The notes beneath the pieces are model-generated. The model saw only the letters and a program-made list of their open reading frames with translations, searched no databases and had not been told where the DNA came from. Below, in pieces: positions 41,001 through 53,219 of a stretch of DNA of 64,000 nucleotides; within the stretch, counting starts at the first letter, position 1, and each line of letters begins with the position of its first letter. The DNA is from Mycteria americana (taxonomy: Eukaryota; Chordata; Aves; Ciconiiformes; Ciconiidae), in the NCBI RefSeq assembly GCF_035582795.1, contig NC_134366.1, forward strand, positions 109,127,756-109,191,755. The letters are read 5' to 3'. The translations under genes and the position numbers were made by a program.

Positions 41001-41957
41001 TAGAGCCAGTGAAAGGTGTGTGCTAAATTAATAGGATTGACCAGGAATGAAGAATATTGAGAATTTACATAAAAGCAATGGAGGAAAGCCTGTTAGACTA
41101 GTTAGATCCCAAAGAAACCGTCACTGGCTGTGACATTCTTGAAGAGAAGTTTTTCTACTTGGCTACAGCTGGGTTTCTGTAAACACAGATTGTTGTTTGA
41201 TGGGTTCAGGGAGGAAAATGGTGGTAAGGGAAGGAGTGCTTGTCTCCGAGTATTGAATTCTACCCTTATGTATCTTTAAGCAATGGGAAGATTTCCTTTC
41301 CCCCCTGCCTTATTTTTCCTTTTTTTTTTTCTTTTTCTGTAAAGAGGGTGTTGCCAAGGCATGTGCTATGGCAGCAGCATCCCGCAGGAAGTATGTTATT
41401 TGCTTCCTTCCTAATCAAAATATTATGGAGTTGTTATTGCATATCCCTGCTGTAATTTTGGAAATGTAATCCCCAGCATTTGGGGGATCACTCCTCCCTG
41501 CCATGTAAACTTCCTAAGCAAATTCTCTGCCAAGTTTTCAAGTGTTCTAATTTGAAGTTATTTTGTTCTTATCTCCATTATGTTTCCTTAGTGTATGTTA
41601 TCATTAAAGATGGTAAAAAATTACATACAATTACACTCAGGCTCTGCCAACACAGGCCATGCAGTCCGGAGGTCCCACATTTAACAAAGATGGAGCAGAA
41701 AGTTACTCAGGCTGCTCCAGTAACTCAGTTTGAGGAGAGGTACAGACTTCTACCTTCAGTTTGAACTGATGGAATTTGGCTCACCTAACTTTAACAGACC
41801 ACGTGTTACATGTCTAGATGCCCCCTCTAACTTCAGCTAGTTTGGAGTATAAATCTCACTAAAGTTTGCTAGACTTTTCTAGTCTAAAAGCTGCAAAGTT
41901 CTGCCAATAGAGCCATGCTGGCACAGGTATACAAATGAAGAAGTTTTGAGTTGTGAC

Positions 41958-42152
41958 TAGTGTCCCTGGAACAGGTTGCCCAAAGAGGTGGTAGATGCCC
42001 CATCCCTGGAAACATTCAAGGTCAGGTTGGACGGGGCTCTGAGCAACCTGATCTAGTTGAAGATGTCCCTGCCCATTGCAGGGGAACTTGGACTAGATGA
42101 CCTTTAAAGGTCTCTTCCAACCCAAACTATTCTATGATTCTGTGATTCTATG
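41958..42152 (+). mobile_element. CR1 LINE 3' end
   Basis: Signatures in order: CCCTGGAACAGGTTGCCCA, AGAGGTGGTAGATGCCCC, ATCCCTGGAAACATTCAAGG, CAGGTTGGACGGGGCTCTGA, GCAACCTGATCTAGTTGAAG, then GGACTAGATGACCTTTAAAGG, TCTTCCAACCCAAAC and TTCTATGATTCTGTGATTC. This belongs to the CR1 subgroup with the ATTGCAGGGG...GGACTAGATGACC end, different from that at 17 kb. The last codons of ORF2 (fragments like LEQVAQRGGRCPIPGN) are decayed. Plus orientation, 5' truncated. Confidence 0.95.
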
Positions 42153-44871
42153 AATAACACAAATAGGTAATAAATGTCCCTTCCCGATTCCTAAAAGCTT
42201 TCTGTAGAGGTAGGGTGTCCTGAGGGAATTCCCCCGGCAGCTGCTTTTCAGCAGTTGTTGAAATGCCTGCCATGCGTAGCAAGGGCGTTGATGGCTTGTG
42301 CTCCCTTCACACAAATTTGCCCGTCAGTCATCAGCTGCGCTGCTAAAGACGGCTCCCGTTGGTGCCTCCCAGCCGCACGGCTTGGAAACACCAGCAGCAG
42401 CTCCGGCACGGCTGTGCTGCCTTTGCTCCTTGCACACGGATTAATTCAGAGCTGGAGAACAGCATGTAACACCCCAAATCTTCATGCCAGTCCTGGGGCT
42501 GTTCTTCCTTAATGGGAAAGAACTTTATGTACTTGCAGATGATTTCAGATTGGATGATTTTTTTTTTTTAAACATCTTCCCTGAACCGCCTGCTGTTCTG
42601 ACCTCTTTCTTGGACGTCCAGGCTCTCCCAGCCTGGTACTCCTGCAGCAGCACAGAGCATTGTGTGGCACTGGGAGGCATAGTCATCCTGGTGAGACTCA
42701 GGCGGTGTAACCCAGGGATTCATTTGCACTAACGCACTCAGAGACTTATTTTCACAACCTGTGTTAAATGCAGGGATTGGCATACTTGATAGGAAGCATA
42801 CCTTCCAGTATGGTTGTTCAGAAACATCCATAGCATATCTTGGGTCAATGAAACACTTCACATACCCAAGTGATGTATTATGCACACAGTGCACTTGCGT
42901 AGATGTGTTGAGGTGGATGGAGGCAGAGACTATAACCAAGAAACCTACGGAAAACTGACTTTAGGAGAAGAGCTTTGGCTCTTCCCATGGAGCGGGCAGG
43001 AATGTGGGGTGCTAAGGTCCCAGGAAAAAAGCACATAGGAGAAGCAGAAGGCTTCATTTATCTGCCCTGGAAGCATTTGAGCTTGCTGCTCCAGAGCGCT
43101 GACAAGACTTGGCCATGGCAAGGTGAGAACCGCATGTTCAGCCAGACACTGAACCAGAGGCTAAAGAAAACACTCATACACAGTAGGACATCTGTAGCTC
43201 CACCGTACCACATGCTAGTGAGGAAAAACTATTCACATCCCCTGCAAAAACTGGGCATCACTCCCTCGTGAAGCAAGCAGCAGCAGAAACGTCCACGTAG
43301 TCATTCTGAGTCCTGCCTCTTATTGCCATCCAGGAATGGCTTTTAAAAAGTTTTAACAAACATTTCACATCAGCCACAATCTTGATAATGTACAGAAAGG
43401 CTCTGTGTCAAAACCTCTCTGTGATACTGAGGAGGCAAGCAAAATGTTCATTTAGGAGACTTTTTCTCCCCTGGGGGCTGCTGGGGTTGCTGGACCATAG
43501 TTTGCAATCTTGGGTGAGCATTCCCTTGTTTATACCCTGTCCTCCCTGGGATTTCAAACCTTGTGCAAAACAGCGTTCTCCTGCTGGGACAGTCATGCAA
43601 ATAAACAACTCGCTGCTATTTTATGACTTTCCTTGATTTTCTCAGTGAGACATTTCTAAGCGCAATTAATGAAAGCAATACCACATAGCATCATCTGTTT
43701 GCACTGTTAGTTGGAGTGCTCTAGCGCTTGCAGCTGGGCACTGCACGTTCCTGAATGTGCGCTGACTTAGATATGAACCTCTCTGCTTTTCATTTTCCTT
43801 ATTACTGGATTTAATAAGCCTTTACTTACGTAAAGTATTTCCTTTGCTTGCGAAAACTACCAGCGGCAGATGATGTGTGATGCTATTTAGAAAACTACCA
43901 GCAACAGATGATGCGTGATGCTGTTCAGCTGAATCAACCCATTCGTTCCCCACCACAAATAACACAAGTTTTGCACCTCTTTGTCATTTACAAAAAGAGT
44001 TTTCCCACAATGACGAACTCAAAACTCTTCACCTGAACACGGCTGCTCTCTGCTTTGCCCCGTACCTCCCAGCAGCTTGTATCCCTGTTATACCTCATGT
44101 ACACTGCAATATCAGATGCTCGCTAGCACGAGTGGCCAGCAACAAGCAGAGCTGAACCAGTGCCAAGCACGAGGGCTGCGGCAGCTCTTAAGCATCCGAA
44201 ACCTCCCCTCCTGGCAGCAACAAGTATCAGGTGTGGTTCAGTCTTCTTGTGCAAACCCAGCTGTGAGGTCAGGGCAGGACAGTGCGGGAGGAGGCCCTGG
44301 CAGGGCACGGAGATGCGCTGGGGACAGGGAGAGGGGTTTGCGGGGTGCCAGGCAGTGCCAGGCTGGGGGACCAGGAGCAGCCATGCCTTGGTTTCAGCAA
44401 GGGGCCGCTCACCCACAGGAACCATCCTGCAGCCCACCCGGTTGGGGTCCTAAAGCCAGCCACCCTGCAGCGAGCCCGGCCGGCCAACCCATCGCATCCA
44501 CCCCTCGGCACAAGCCCAGCTCTTTCTGCTCTGCAGCCCATTACTGTTGTCAAGTTGAGGGTATGATATGAAACCACAGCATTCGTTTCACTTCAGAAAG
44601 GGGATGTTAGACTCAAAACCGTAACTCTTTTTGGCACGTGAATATTTTAGTTTCCTGAATCAATCTTTGCTGGTGTCATCTTTTTGACAAGTGACTGTCA
44701 ACAAGGAATTCAGGAGGAAGGCTTGAGATTATTGCGAATAAAGGCTTCCTAAATATCTTGCTCAAGAAAAGTGAGGAAAAAATCCTTAATCAGTATATTT
44801 CCTTTAACATGTACATAAACTCTATGTATTTGCTAAAAGGTAAATGTTGCATTGATGTTTGGTCTTAAACT
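42153..44871. other. Non-coding stretch between CR1 copies
   Basis: No gene recognised. Contains a T12 run near 42559 and a 38-bp tandem duplication at 43853. The GC-rich patch at 44260-44530 is open in several frames on both strands, typical of GC bias and not of coding. Confidence 0.55.
43853..43928. repeat. Two tandem copies of a 38-bp unit
   Basis: Both copies start AAAACTACCAGC and contain CAGATGATG and GTGATGCT. Copy one is 43853-43890, copy two 43891-43928, with five mismatches by eye (about 87 percent identity). An older local duplication. Confidence 0.85.
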
Positions 44872-45086
44872 GCAGCAGGACAGAGCTGGGTTAGACTTTA
44901 GGCAACCTTTTCTAGGGTGGAGACCACGGAGCAGTGGGACAGGCTGCCAGGGAAGGCTCAGATCCCCATCACCCGAGGTCTTAGGGAACAATTTAGCCAA
45001 TATCTGTCTAGAGTGGTCTTGCCTTGGGGCAGGAGAATGAACTTCTGCAGGTCTCTTCCAGCACTATTAATTTTCTACGCTTCTAG
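44872..45086 (+). mobile_element. CR1 LINE 3' end, old
   Basis: Diverged CR1 end in plus orientation: TTAGACTTTAGGCAACC, GGAGCAGTGGGACAGGCTGC, CAGGGAAGGCTCAGATCCCC, ATCACCCGAGGTCTT, then GGTCTCTTCCAGCACTA and a decayed TTCTACGCTTCTAG tail. Many substitutions, so an older insertion. Confidence 0.75.
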
Positions 45087-46281
45087 TTTTTTCCTCTGTA
45101 CCTCTGTCCTTAACTGATGTCCCCGGTCAGCGTTGGGTGGCAGCCACCAGCAGCTCCTGGCCTAGTGCTAAGGGGGGCGGCGGGTGCCCTGCGGGGTGCA
45201 GGGGGAGCCGGGAGGGGAGCTCCCAGGCACTCGCCTCCTCGCCGAGCCGCAGGGATGGCGATGGGCACAGAAACACCATCTCCTGCTGGGGAGACGTGGC
45301 TGCTCCGCACCACGCATCGCAGCCTGGGAGCCCATCCCAGCCAGCACCGAGCGGTGATTTCACCACCTGGCTGGGCTGCTTTTATCATCAGGCATTTGTT
45401 GTGCTAAAAAATGAACACAAATACCAAACTGTTCAACTTGTAAGTTATTCCATGAATAAGAATGTCAGCTTTTAGTGGCACTTTATCTTCCTTGGCTGCC
45501 AAAAATCCTCTGACAAGGAAAAGAGCTGAGGGTTTATTTTGTGATGGGAGGGCACATGATGTAGAACACAGCCTGGGATTTGCATAAGGCAATTGAGCAC
45601 ATGCTGCAATAATTTGTAATTATTTTATTGTGTCATCCATCTTTCAACATTTTTCCTGCTCTTTCAAGACCGACTTGCTTACTGTCAGGAGGAGTAAAGT
45701 GTTTTCCATGAGGCAGAGGACTTCTCAAACAGGGACCTCCTGGCAATTGTGCTACCAGAGATGACACTTGGCCACGGTCAGGTTCTGCCCTGAAAGGACA
45801 TTTTGCCAAGTAGCTTCAGCAAAGAATCATTCTCTTCCATTTGCTGCCAGGGATTTGTCTGATGACTGTGGGTAAATATTTTCCTGGTGTGTGCCTGAGT
45901 TTTCTCAACTCTCAAATGTTCATGAGAGCATTATGTGGCTGCTAAGTGTTTGCTGGTGAAATGGGCCCTACCAACTCCACACATGACTACAATTTTCAGA
46001 TTGAGTGGAAATTATACCTGATGGTCATTTCTGCCTCTACCAGAAATTGCTTAACTTCACTGAGATGGTTTTGCAATATACAAAATTTCCTGTCAGAAAG
46101 TTACTGGGAATCTTCTCCAAGAAAGAGATTTTCAACTTCAGGTTAACTTTAATTTTCATTTAGGATTTCAGCATCTCTTTCTGGCAGGAAGTGGCTCTCT
46201 GAGGTCTTCTACCCAGCTGCCAGCTCTCAGCTGGGCCAGGGGCTTTATATTTAGCTGATGCTACGTGACTAGTTCTCCAAA

Positions 46282-46322
46282 TTCCTTCCTTCCTTGTCCC
46301 TTTTCTCCTCCTCCTTTCCTTC
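46282..46322. repeat. Polypyrimidine tract
   Basis: About 40 bases made of C and T with a single G, including (TTCC)-type repeats. Such tracts can adopt triplex structure or act as mutation hot spots. No gene context. Confidence 0.7.
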
Positions 46323-49300
46323 CGGGGAAAAATCCGGCACAGATGTACCCACGGCTTAGCTAGGGTACCCATGGGTCTTCCCCACTCTCCTTGTGTCATT
46401 CTGTAACCCCATCACTTAGCTATAAATTATAAATTGTCTTCTTGACAGCCATGTTTCCATCCCATCATCAGATTAAGTGATTGCCCAGCCAGTACGAGCT
46501 GGTGTCTGGCTAACGAGAGTGCACTAACATAAGAAGCTGTGCTCACGGTTTTCTTCCGCCGGGACGCTCCCCTGGCCACGAGTCCGCCAGAGCTGTCGGC
46601 AGTGCTCGTAGCCTCCACCCCAGGTGCCGTCGCTCCTAGGGCTGCATAGCCAGGGCATTAGCAAAGCTCTGCCAAACTCCCAACCGTGAGGGCAGGGCAC
46701 GGTGATTTCACGGGATTTGCATTCACTCTCAAGCATAGTGGATGTGTATTAGTTCTGTCACAGGCAGAAACAAAACCCTGAGTGAGAATGTTTCCAAACC
46801 AGACGATTTTGAACTCTGCATTGCCTGTACCCAAATGTAATGTCTTCTAACATTTCATTTGGATTTGGGCAGTAGATAGTAGACAGGAAAACAAACCAGG
46901 TCTTTAAGGTAAGGCTCAAATTAAATCTTTCATTTTACACTCTGTGCAGATTTTATCTCCTAAATATTTGATTTTATCCCTTAAATGCATACTTCCTGGC
47001 TCTTCGTTTTGCAAGTGATGAGAACAGATCTAGTCTAGCAACTGCGTATCTTCTGAACAAATCACAGTGTATGCTTGTGCTGGCAGTCATTGCTTCCTGG
47101 ATGGAGGAAATGAAAGAAAGCAAGTTTTTCACCATCTCAGTGATAAGAGAAATTCAATACCTTCATAGCCTACGCAAGCAGAGAGTTTCTTTTTAATCAC
47201 ATAGTACTAAAAGCAAATGAGTCTTCCTCCAGATCTCCTACCATGGATTCATAACACCTCCCACATTCATCACATAGAATAATGAATAAATAATGTATGA
47301 AAAATGCCTCCTAGCTATGAGTGGCATCCTTATTACAGGAACACATAGCATTTCAGACTGGGGAAATCTGAGGAAACTCAATGAGATGAGTTCTAAAATA
47401 GCTGCCATAAAAATTCACAGAAGGCTGCTATGAAATAGAGATGGCTTTTTCCCACTAGAAACATTGCCGGGCTATTAGCAACGTGGAAAAAAGCTATTAT
47501 AACTATCACAGAAACGGCAGGAGTAAGAGCCAGCCGGTACTGCGAGAGCACCTCGGCTGCCGCTTCGCTCCCGGCGCTGCCGGTGGATTCGCTGGGCGAT
47601 GGGTACGAGTTTGCCACGGTCCTGCATCCGCTTCAGTCCTTGCTGCGAGCCAGCAACCCGGCTGCTGGCCGTCAGTCACGCAGTACTTAGGCCCTTTACT
47701 ACTACATTTTAATTATTCTCAGTAAAGGGGAACCTCCCCGTCTCTAATTTCCACACCCTCTGGATAAACCAGTGAGGAGATGCCAACCTCATGTGAAATC
47801 TTCCTGGCTTCAACCTCAGCAGTGGCACCAGGAGCTGGTGTGCCTGCCTTTTATTGGCAGTTTTACGTTGTGGCCTGGGGGCTACGCAGCTGTTGCAGCT
47901 TTCTTTTGCCTCTCTCCAGCCCCTTAGATGAGAAGTGGGTCTGCCCCTCTGCAAGTACTGCCGACGGCTGGTCTGGTGGGGCAGAGCCAAGGAAGGGTGC
48001 TGCAAGGAGATGCTGCGTGCACAAGGAAAGGCTGCCATGTGGGCTGCGCCGCTCAACCCGCTGCTGAGCTACTGCCTTGGCAGGGTTTGCTAGAAATGAC
48101 AAAAAAAAACCCAGCTGCAAAAGAAAACTACATTAATGCGCTGCGTAGGGTTATTAATTTATCTGCTGTTGGATTTTGAGTAGTGAAATTAATAAAGGCA
48201 ATAAATGAAGAGTAAAATTTAGTATAGGTGGTTTATAGGTCATTCAATCAGAATCCTATAAACCTTTGTATGCAGAAAAGTATGCAGAGTAACGAGCTTT
48301 GTAGCACTTTCCTTGTTCATGAAGGTTTTGTGTGTCTTTAGAAAAATCTCTCCTCTTTCGTTGGTTCGTCTCTTAACCTAGCTATGCCATATAGGCATCT
48401 TATCTTCCTGACACAAGTGTAACTAACTGCCTTGCTGCCGTCTGCCACCCAAAGTGCTCAGGAAAAGAGTTATTTGTCCCCAGCTAGAGTTATTTGAGTT
48501 ATTTGTCCAAAGACTGAGTCCTTCATGAGCTTCTATTTGTATTTCGATAATCCATCAAAGGAATTATTTAGCTGTTCACAATACATGCAAAGTAGCAACA
48601 ATATAATATATCAACCCTTCCTGCCTTAATACACTTTAAATACTCAACCTCCCAACTACTGGTTGGCTGTACATGAGAAGGGAGTGACACCACAAATGAG
48701 CAAAGAGCTCACTGCTGATGGAAACGAGTGGGATGATCCCCCGGGCTGCTGCAGTTCTACCACTGTGGCAGACCATTTCTAATCGCAAAATAGGAGGAAA
48801 GGACTGAAAAGGGATCTGCTGATTGGTGGAGTCGGTACTTCTATTACTGAGAAATAGCACTGAAAATTGCATTTGGTCCCGAATGGAGTCAGGATGTCAC
48901 TGCGTGGGGGTCAGCTCATGTTGGCTGAGCCTCTTTCACAACAGCCTTTGGATTGAATCGTCTCAGCTTTTCACTCACATACTGTGAAAATCCAAAAGGC
49001 TTTTTTATGTTGTTCTGGTTGAAATAAAATCTTCTCCTTGCTGAAAATTAATTATTGAGTGTTCCGCTGCTTTATAATATATTTATGTGCTCTTGAGAAC
49101 CTCTCCCTTTTAGAGCACAGAAAGTCTCATCTTAAGCACAGCTCAGGCAAGAGAAGGCACAGCTCTGCCTTGCGATGCCTTTCCTCCAAGTAGTTCAGGA
49201 GATGATGCTACCCACAGACAGTGCCATTATGCCCGGTACCAGAGCTTCTGAGCATTGGCTATATAACGGAAGAAAACCCTAATGTTCAGGGTGGGCTGCT

Positions 49301-49830
49301 ACTCTTACGCAAAGCACATTGCTCAAAGGGCTTTCCTCAAGTTCAGGTTAAGTGACCACTGTGCAAGCCTGCAAGGAGCTATATTCCAGTTTCTGCTGAG
49401 GTTCATGGCTGGGCTTGTGCCCACGGCAAGTGTGCCCTTCCAGGGTCGTGCCAGGCAGCATGACTGGCATCTGCCATAGCTCCCTTATTCTCTTTTCCTG
49501 TCCCCAAAGAGACAAGCATGTGCAGTGGAGTGTTTTGTTTTGGTGACCTGTTTGCTTCCGGCTTGTGAGGGCTTTTTAAATGAATGTAATCATACTTTGG
49601 TGTGTGAGGAAAGGCCAGCTAACGAAGAGCAGTTTGGGCTGGTGACTGGGTCAAGGAAGCTTGCCAGCTCTTGCAGTAGTCCTCTCCACCAACGTGGGGC
49701 AGCCGCTGAGGAACCTATCTCAGACAGGCTTTGCTCCGTTCGTTGGGCAGTGAAGCAAGCAACAGAGGGGTGAGAGCTCACCCACAGTCAGGTCTGAAAG
49801 GCAGAGGCTGTCCTGCGCAGCACAGCTTTG

Positions 49831-49919
49831 CTCTGCCTTCCCTGTTCTCAGAAAACAGGGCTTGAGCAAGCAAGGGTTGCTCACCCTTGCTTGCTCAAGC
49901 TCACTAGGGCCAGGCAGAG
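49831..49919. repeat. Compound inverted repeat with three stems
   Basis: A perfect 18-bp stem pairs GCTTGAGCAAGCAAGGGT (49860-49877) with its exact complement (49883-49900) around the loop TGCTC. Directly before it CCCTGTT (49840-49846) pairs with AACAGGG (49854-49860) around CTCAGAA. Both are enclosed by an 8-bp outer stem, CTCTGCCT (49831-49838) with AGGCAGAG (49912-49919). If transcribed, the RNA could fold into a three-way junction on either strand. The long stem is too perfect to be old or must be maintained. It could be an unknown RNA element, a microRNA-like hairpin (short for that) or a recent inverted duplication. Confidence 0.8.
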
Positions 49920-52706
49920 TCGCTTGGCTGTGACTGAAGGTGAGACTGAGATGAAGGAATAGGAGAGCATGGGCTAAAAGCTCAGTGTATTGCTGTTCTG
50001 GTAGCTCCCGAGGGAGAGAAAAGCAATTAAGAAAGTAAAACCCATAAATTCACAGGGCTAGGTCAGTCCTTCTGTGCTGTTATGCCGTTAACGTATTTTG
50101 TGATCCTCCTACGCTGAGTTACTTTCTTCTCATACTTAACCTTGACCACTAAGGAAAAAAATATCTGGCAACTTCAAATTTGGTGATTCATTCCACAAGT
50201 TATTGCACCTTCGAAAATGCAATCTACTCTAAAGGCTTAATTGCAGGCTTATTGCCTGCCTCAAAAGTTTAGGTTTGGCCTTGAAAATGGAAACAGACTT
50301 ACTCAGGCATCCTTACAGAGCTAGGCCTGCAAGCACAGCAGTGATGGATTGCTGACCTAACTGCTCACGTAAGTGGGGACTAGCGGGGATTTCATTACAA
50401 CCTTCAAGACAAGACCGGTTGCCTTGCTTTAATCGATCACAAGTCCCCAGACTCGGTGCAGGGACAAGCGGGCACTCTGGGAAGAGGTGTTTGGATGAGT
50501 TGGCGTTAGGCAGCGTCCCAGCCTTGTGGAGCAAAGAGAGAAGAAAAAGAGTCAGGCTGTCAGTCGGACAAGGCGCTTGGAGGGCAAATCTCAATAAACG
50601 TGAAGAAATGAAGAGAAAAACTCTTTGGAGATTTCAGTTTCCTAACCCTTTGCGTGAGGAGGCTCACAGGTCTTTCCTTCCCACCTCCAGCTTCCTTGCT
50701 GCCTCCAACGATATCGTCTCCGCACGGCGATGCCTTGCCTTGCCTGGTCCGTTCATGGGCTGTGAGTTGGAACAGCAAACTTTTTGGATTGCAATAACAT
50801 TGCTTGGGTGCTAAGAGAAAAAAAAAACATCATCATTTGCTCTTAGGAAGGAAAACACAGCAAAAGCAGAGGGCTTTTTGTAAAACTCACTTGATTCTTT
50901 ATTCACGATGCAAGCCCTGAATATCAGCTCATGAGTGTAACCAGGTTTGGTTCGTGGCCAGCTATGAACACCTGGATGTGTTTCAGCCGGGGGGCTTTGC
51001 CCGCTCACCCCGGGTGTAAGCCCACACGGGAGGCATGTGGCACTGGAGGGGAGCACCCCACGTCTCCCACGGCCGCCTCCGGTTTCACAAACAGCTTCCC
51101 AGGCACCACTGGCCACACCTGGAAACCCTAACATGAATTTGTCTGCCTAGCATCTTTCTTTAGCGTCTTCTAAGTCTTAAATTTATGGGAAAACTTGCCA
51201 GGAAGATTCAGAGACCAGATTGAGATTAATTTAAAATTTGGCCGACGAAAGAAGGCTCAGACGGAGCCAGCGCTGCACTGAATCTGTCACCAGCTGCCTT
51301 TCTTCTCTGCTCCGCTCTGCTCCAAGAGACAGTCTATCTACTTCAAACAGGCAGCCTTCATTTTCCACCTTTCTCAGATGTTTTTGAGCAACCTATTTTC
51401 ACTGGAGAGCAGTCCATGGGGGCTGGGGTTTTGTTGCTTTGAAAATGTGAGACCTTCTGGGCATCAGCTACCAGGAGAGTGCCAGTCACCAAAAGCAGGC
51501 AGTTTTGGACAGTTACCAAAGCTGCTGCGGAGGCAATTCTCCACGGGGAGAAGAAAGGTTCAGAAATTGTTCTCAGCCAGCTTGGTCCACATGGTGAAAG
51601 CCTTGCGAAAAGGAAACGGGCTTCCTACGTGTCAGTTTTGACATCGCCATCCTGTTTCTTGCCTGTATTTCAGCATGCTAATTGCTTGGAAAGGTGGGGG
51701 GTAAAAGATCTTATACTTAGATCTTCGTGTAGGTGCTGTTGCTAAGATGCATGATGGAAAAAAATCCACAAAACCTTTTTTCTTTTGACTTTGTATTTTA
51801 TCCCCATCCTGGCCAGCCCCTGCAGAGGAGCAGGGAGGAGGGGTACCATCCCCGTCCCCCACCAGCCCGGGCTCCGACGGGAGGGCAGGGCGCCATGGCA
51901 GGGGGCAGGTACCCGGTGAGAGGTGGGGAGACGGTCTCCCCTGGGCTCTGCCTTGCACCCCAGCGACGGCAAAGGTGAGCTGCTGCGTGCTGGGCAGTGC
52001 CCACTGCTGCCCACCGAGCCAGCCCGCACCCGGGCTCCTCCATCCCTGCCACCCGCCCCGAGCAGTAGCATCACTCTGCCTGTCTCCAGAACTGGGTGGG
52101 CAGCATGAAGGCAATTTGAGATAAAATATACTCTTCCCTCGCACCCCCCCCCCAAGCTTTTTCACAGACGGTAGCACTCTCCGTGCAGAGAGCATGAAGT
52201 AGGGCATGCCAGTGTGTCTTCCACAATAGCTGCTTTGTTGCTCACTGTAAGTCGCTACTTTGCTATGACCAATTTCTTGTCCCTTCTGCAATAGCGAAGC
52301 CTGTACCGAGGCTGTTAGATCAACCCCAGCACCGTTCCATACTAGAGCAAAGAGTCTGCCCACGGGGATACGCTAGTTTGTTTCTGATTTTCCTTTTGGC
52401 CAGCTCATCTTATTTTCTATCAGTCATGAATATTATTTCTGAACTGCCTGTTGTGTAAAACACTAAACCTCATTAATACTTGTAATTCAGACTGAGCCGT
52501 TTTTTGTTTACTTTGAGAAGCTAACTCCATGTTCCACCACTGTTTATGAAAGCTTCAGTGTGTGTGGGGGGGGCCGGTCTCTACACAGGAGTTAAGCTTG
52601 CCAGAGAAGAAAGTTCAGGAGATGCAAACAGGAAAAAAAGTAATAGCATGGAGTGCCACATTTTGCTGAAACTCTTGTTGCTATTTTTATTTTTCTGTGT
52701 TGTTAG

Positions 52707-52798
52707 GCTCTCTCTGAAGTAGCTCTCGCCGCCAATAAGGCCAGGATGAAAGACAGGCTGATTAACAGAATCAAGGCTGCTGAAGAAACACTGATGTG
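52707..52798 (+). CDS. Candidate internal coding exon, unidentified
   Basis: A long pyrimidine-rich tract (TTTTTATTTTTCTGTGTTG) ends in TTAG at 52703-52706. The 92 bases that follow are open in only one frame, which begins with the first base; an in-frame TAG sits exactly at the acceptor. The peptide reads ALSEVALAANKARMKDRLIN then RIKAAEETLM, a charged, helix-like sequence with evenly spaced hydrophobics as in coiled coils. A donor-like GTGGGT follows at 52799. The next candidate exon (53220) matches in phase. I do not recognise the protein. No upstream exon can be assigned with confidence, so this could still be chance. Confidence 0.35.
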
Positions 52799-53219
52799 GT
52801 GGGTGGTGATCTTTTCCTGAGCCAGCTGAGTATTAGTGCAGCAATGCAGCAGGAGGGAACCAAAATCCTCGCCGTGTACAGTCAGTGGAAGGCTTTAGGT
52901 ACACTTTACAAGTGAAATTTGTTCAGGATACCATGGTCAACAGCAGCCAGTTTACATACATGCTGATCCATCATTTGAAGGTGGGAAAGCTGTTCACTTC
53001 TCCTCTTAAACTACTGTACCTTTGTGGGGTAGAGAATTGCAGATGCATGTATGTGTTTGCAGGGACTTTCTCATTCTAAGGTACTCTACAGATATTATCA
53101 TTGCTTGCCCACCCAGCTGCCAGAATTTCTTCCTGGAAGATATGATTGTGGCTCTTCACTTCTTACTTTTGATGGCCCCCAAATCCACATCATTCCTTTT
53201 GACCTCCTGTGTTTTGCAG

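Larger units (their letters stand above)
29657..41957. other. Long non-coding stretch, no gene recognised
   Basis: Over 12 kb without a recognisable gene or large repeat. The low density of mobile elements is notable. It holds a T12 run at about 31545-31556, a palindrome at 33772, a motif cluster at 36170-36407, (GCAG)5 at 38045 and GC-richer patches near 35800-36000 and 37300-38100. Open frames of 100 to 157 codons overlap on both strands in the GC-richer patches and show no motif. Confidence 0.5.
45087..52706. other. Non-coding stretch, no gene recognised
   Basis: Mostly AT-rich. It holds a polypyrimidine tract at 46282, a small CpG-rich patch at 47515-47680, the compound hairpin at 49831 and a GC-rich patch at 51800-52080. 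The GC-rich patch contains a long minus-strand open frame (51632-52363) but CG is clearly depleted there, unlike the island at 23.6 kb. A C10 run lies near 52143-52152. Confidence 0.5.

Noticed and set aside
44269..44577. GC-rich multi-frame open region
   Set aside because: CG is not enriched, all frames are open and there is no motif; a compositional effect.
51825..51974. Exon-like segment from CCCCTGCAG to AAAG|GTGAGC
   Set aside because: Good splice signals and phase 0 end, so it could precede the exon at 52707, but the peptide is glycine/proline low-complexity and open in more than one frame.
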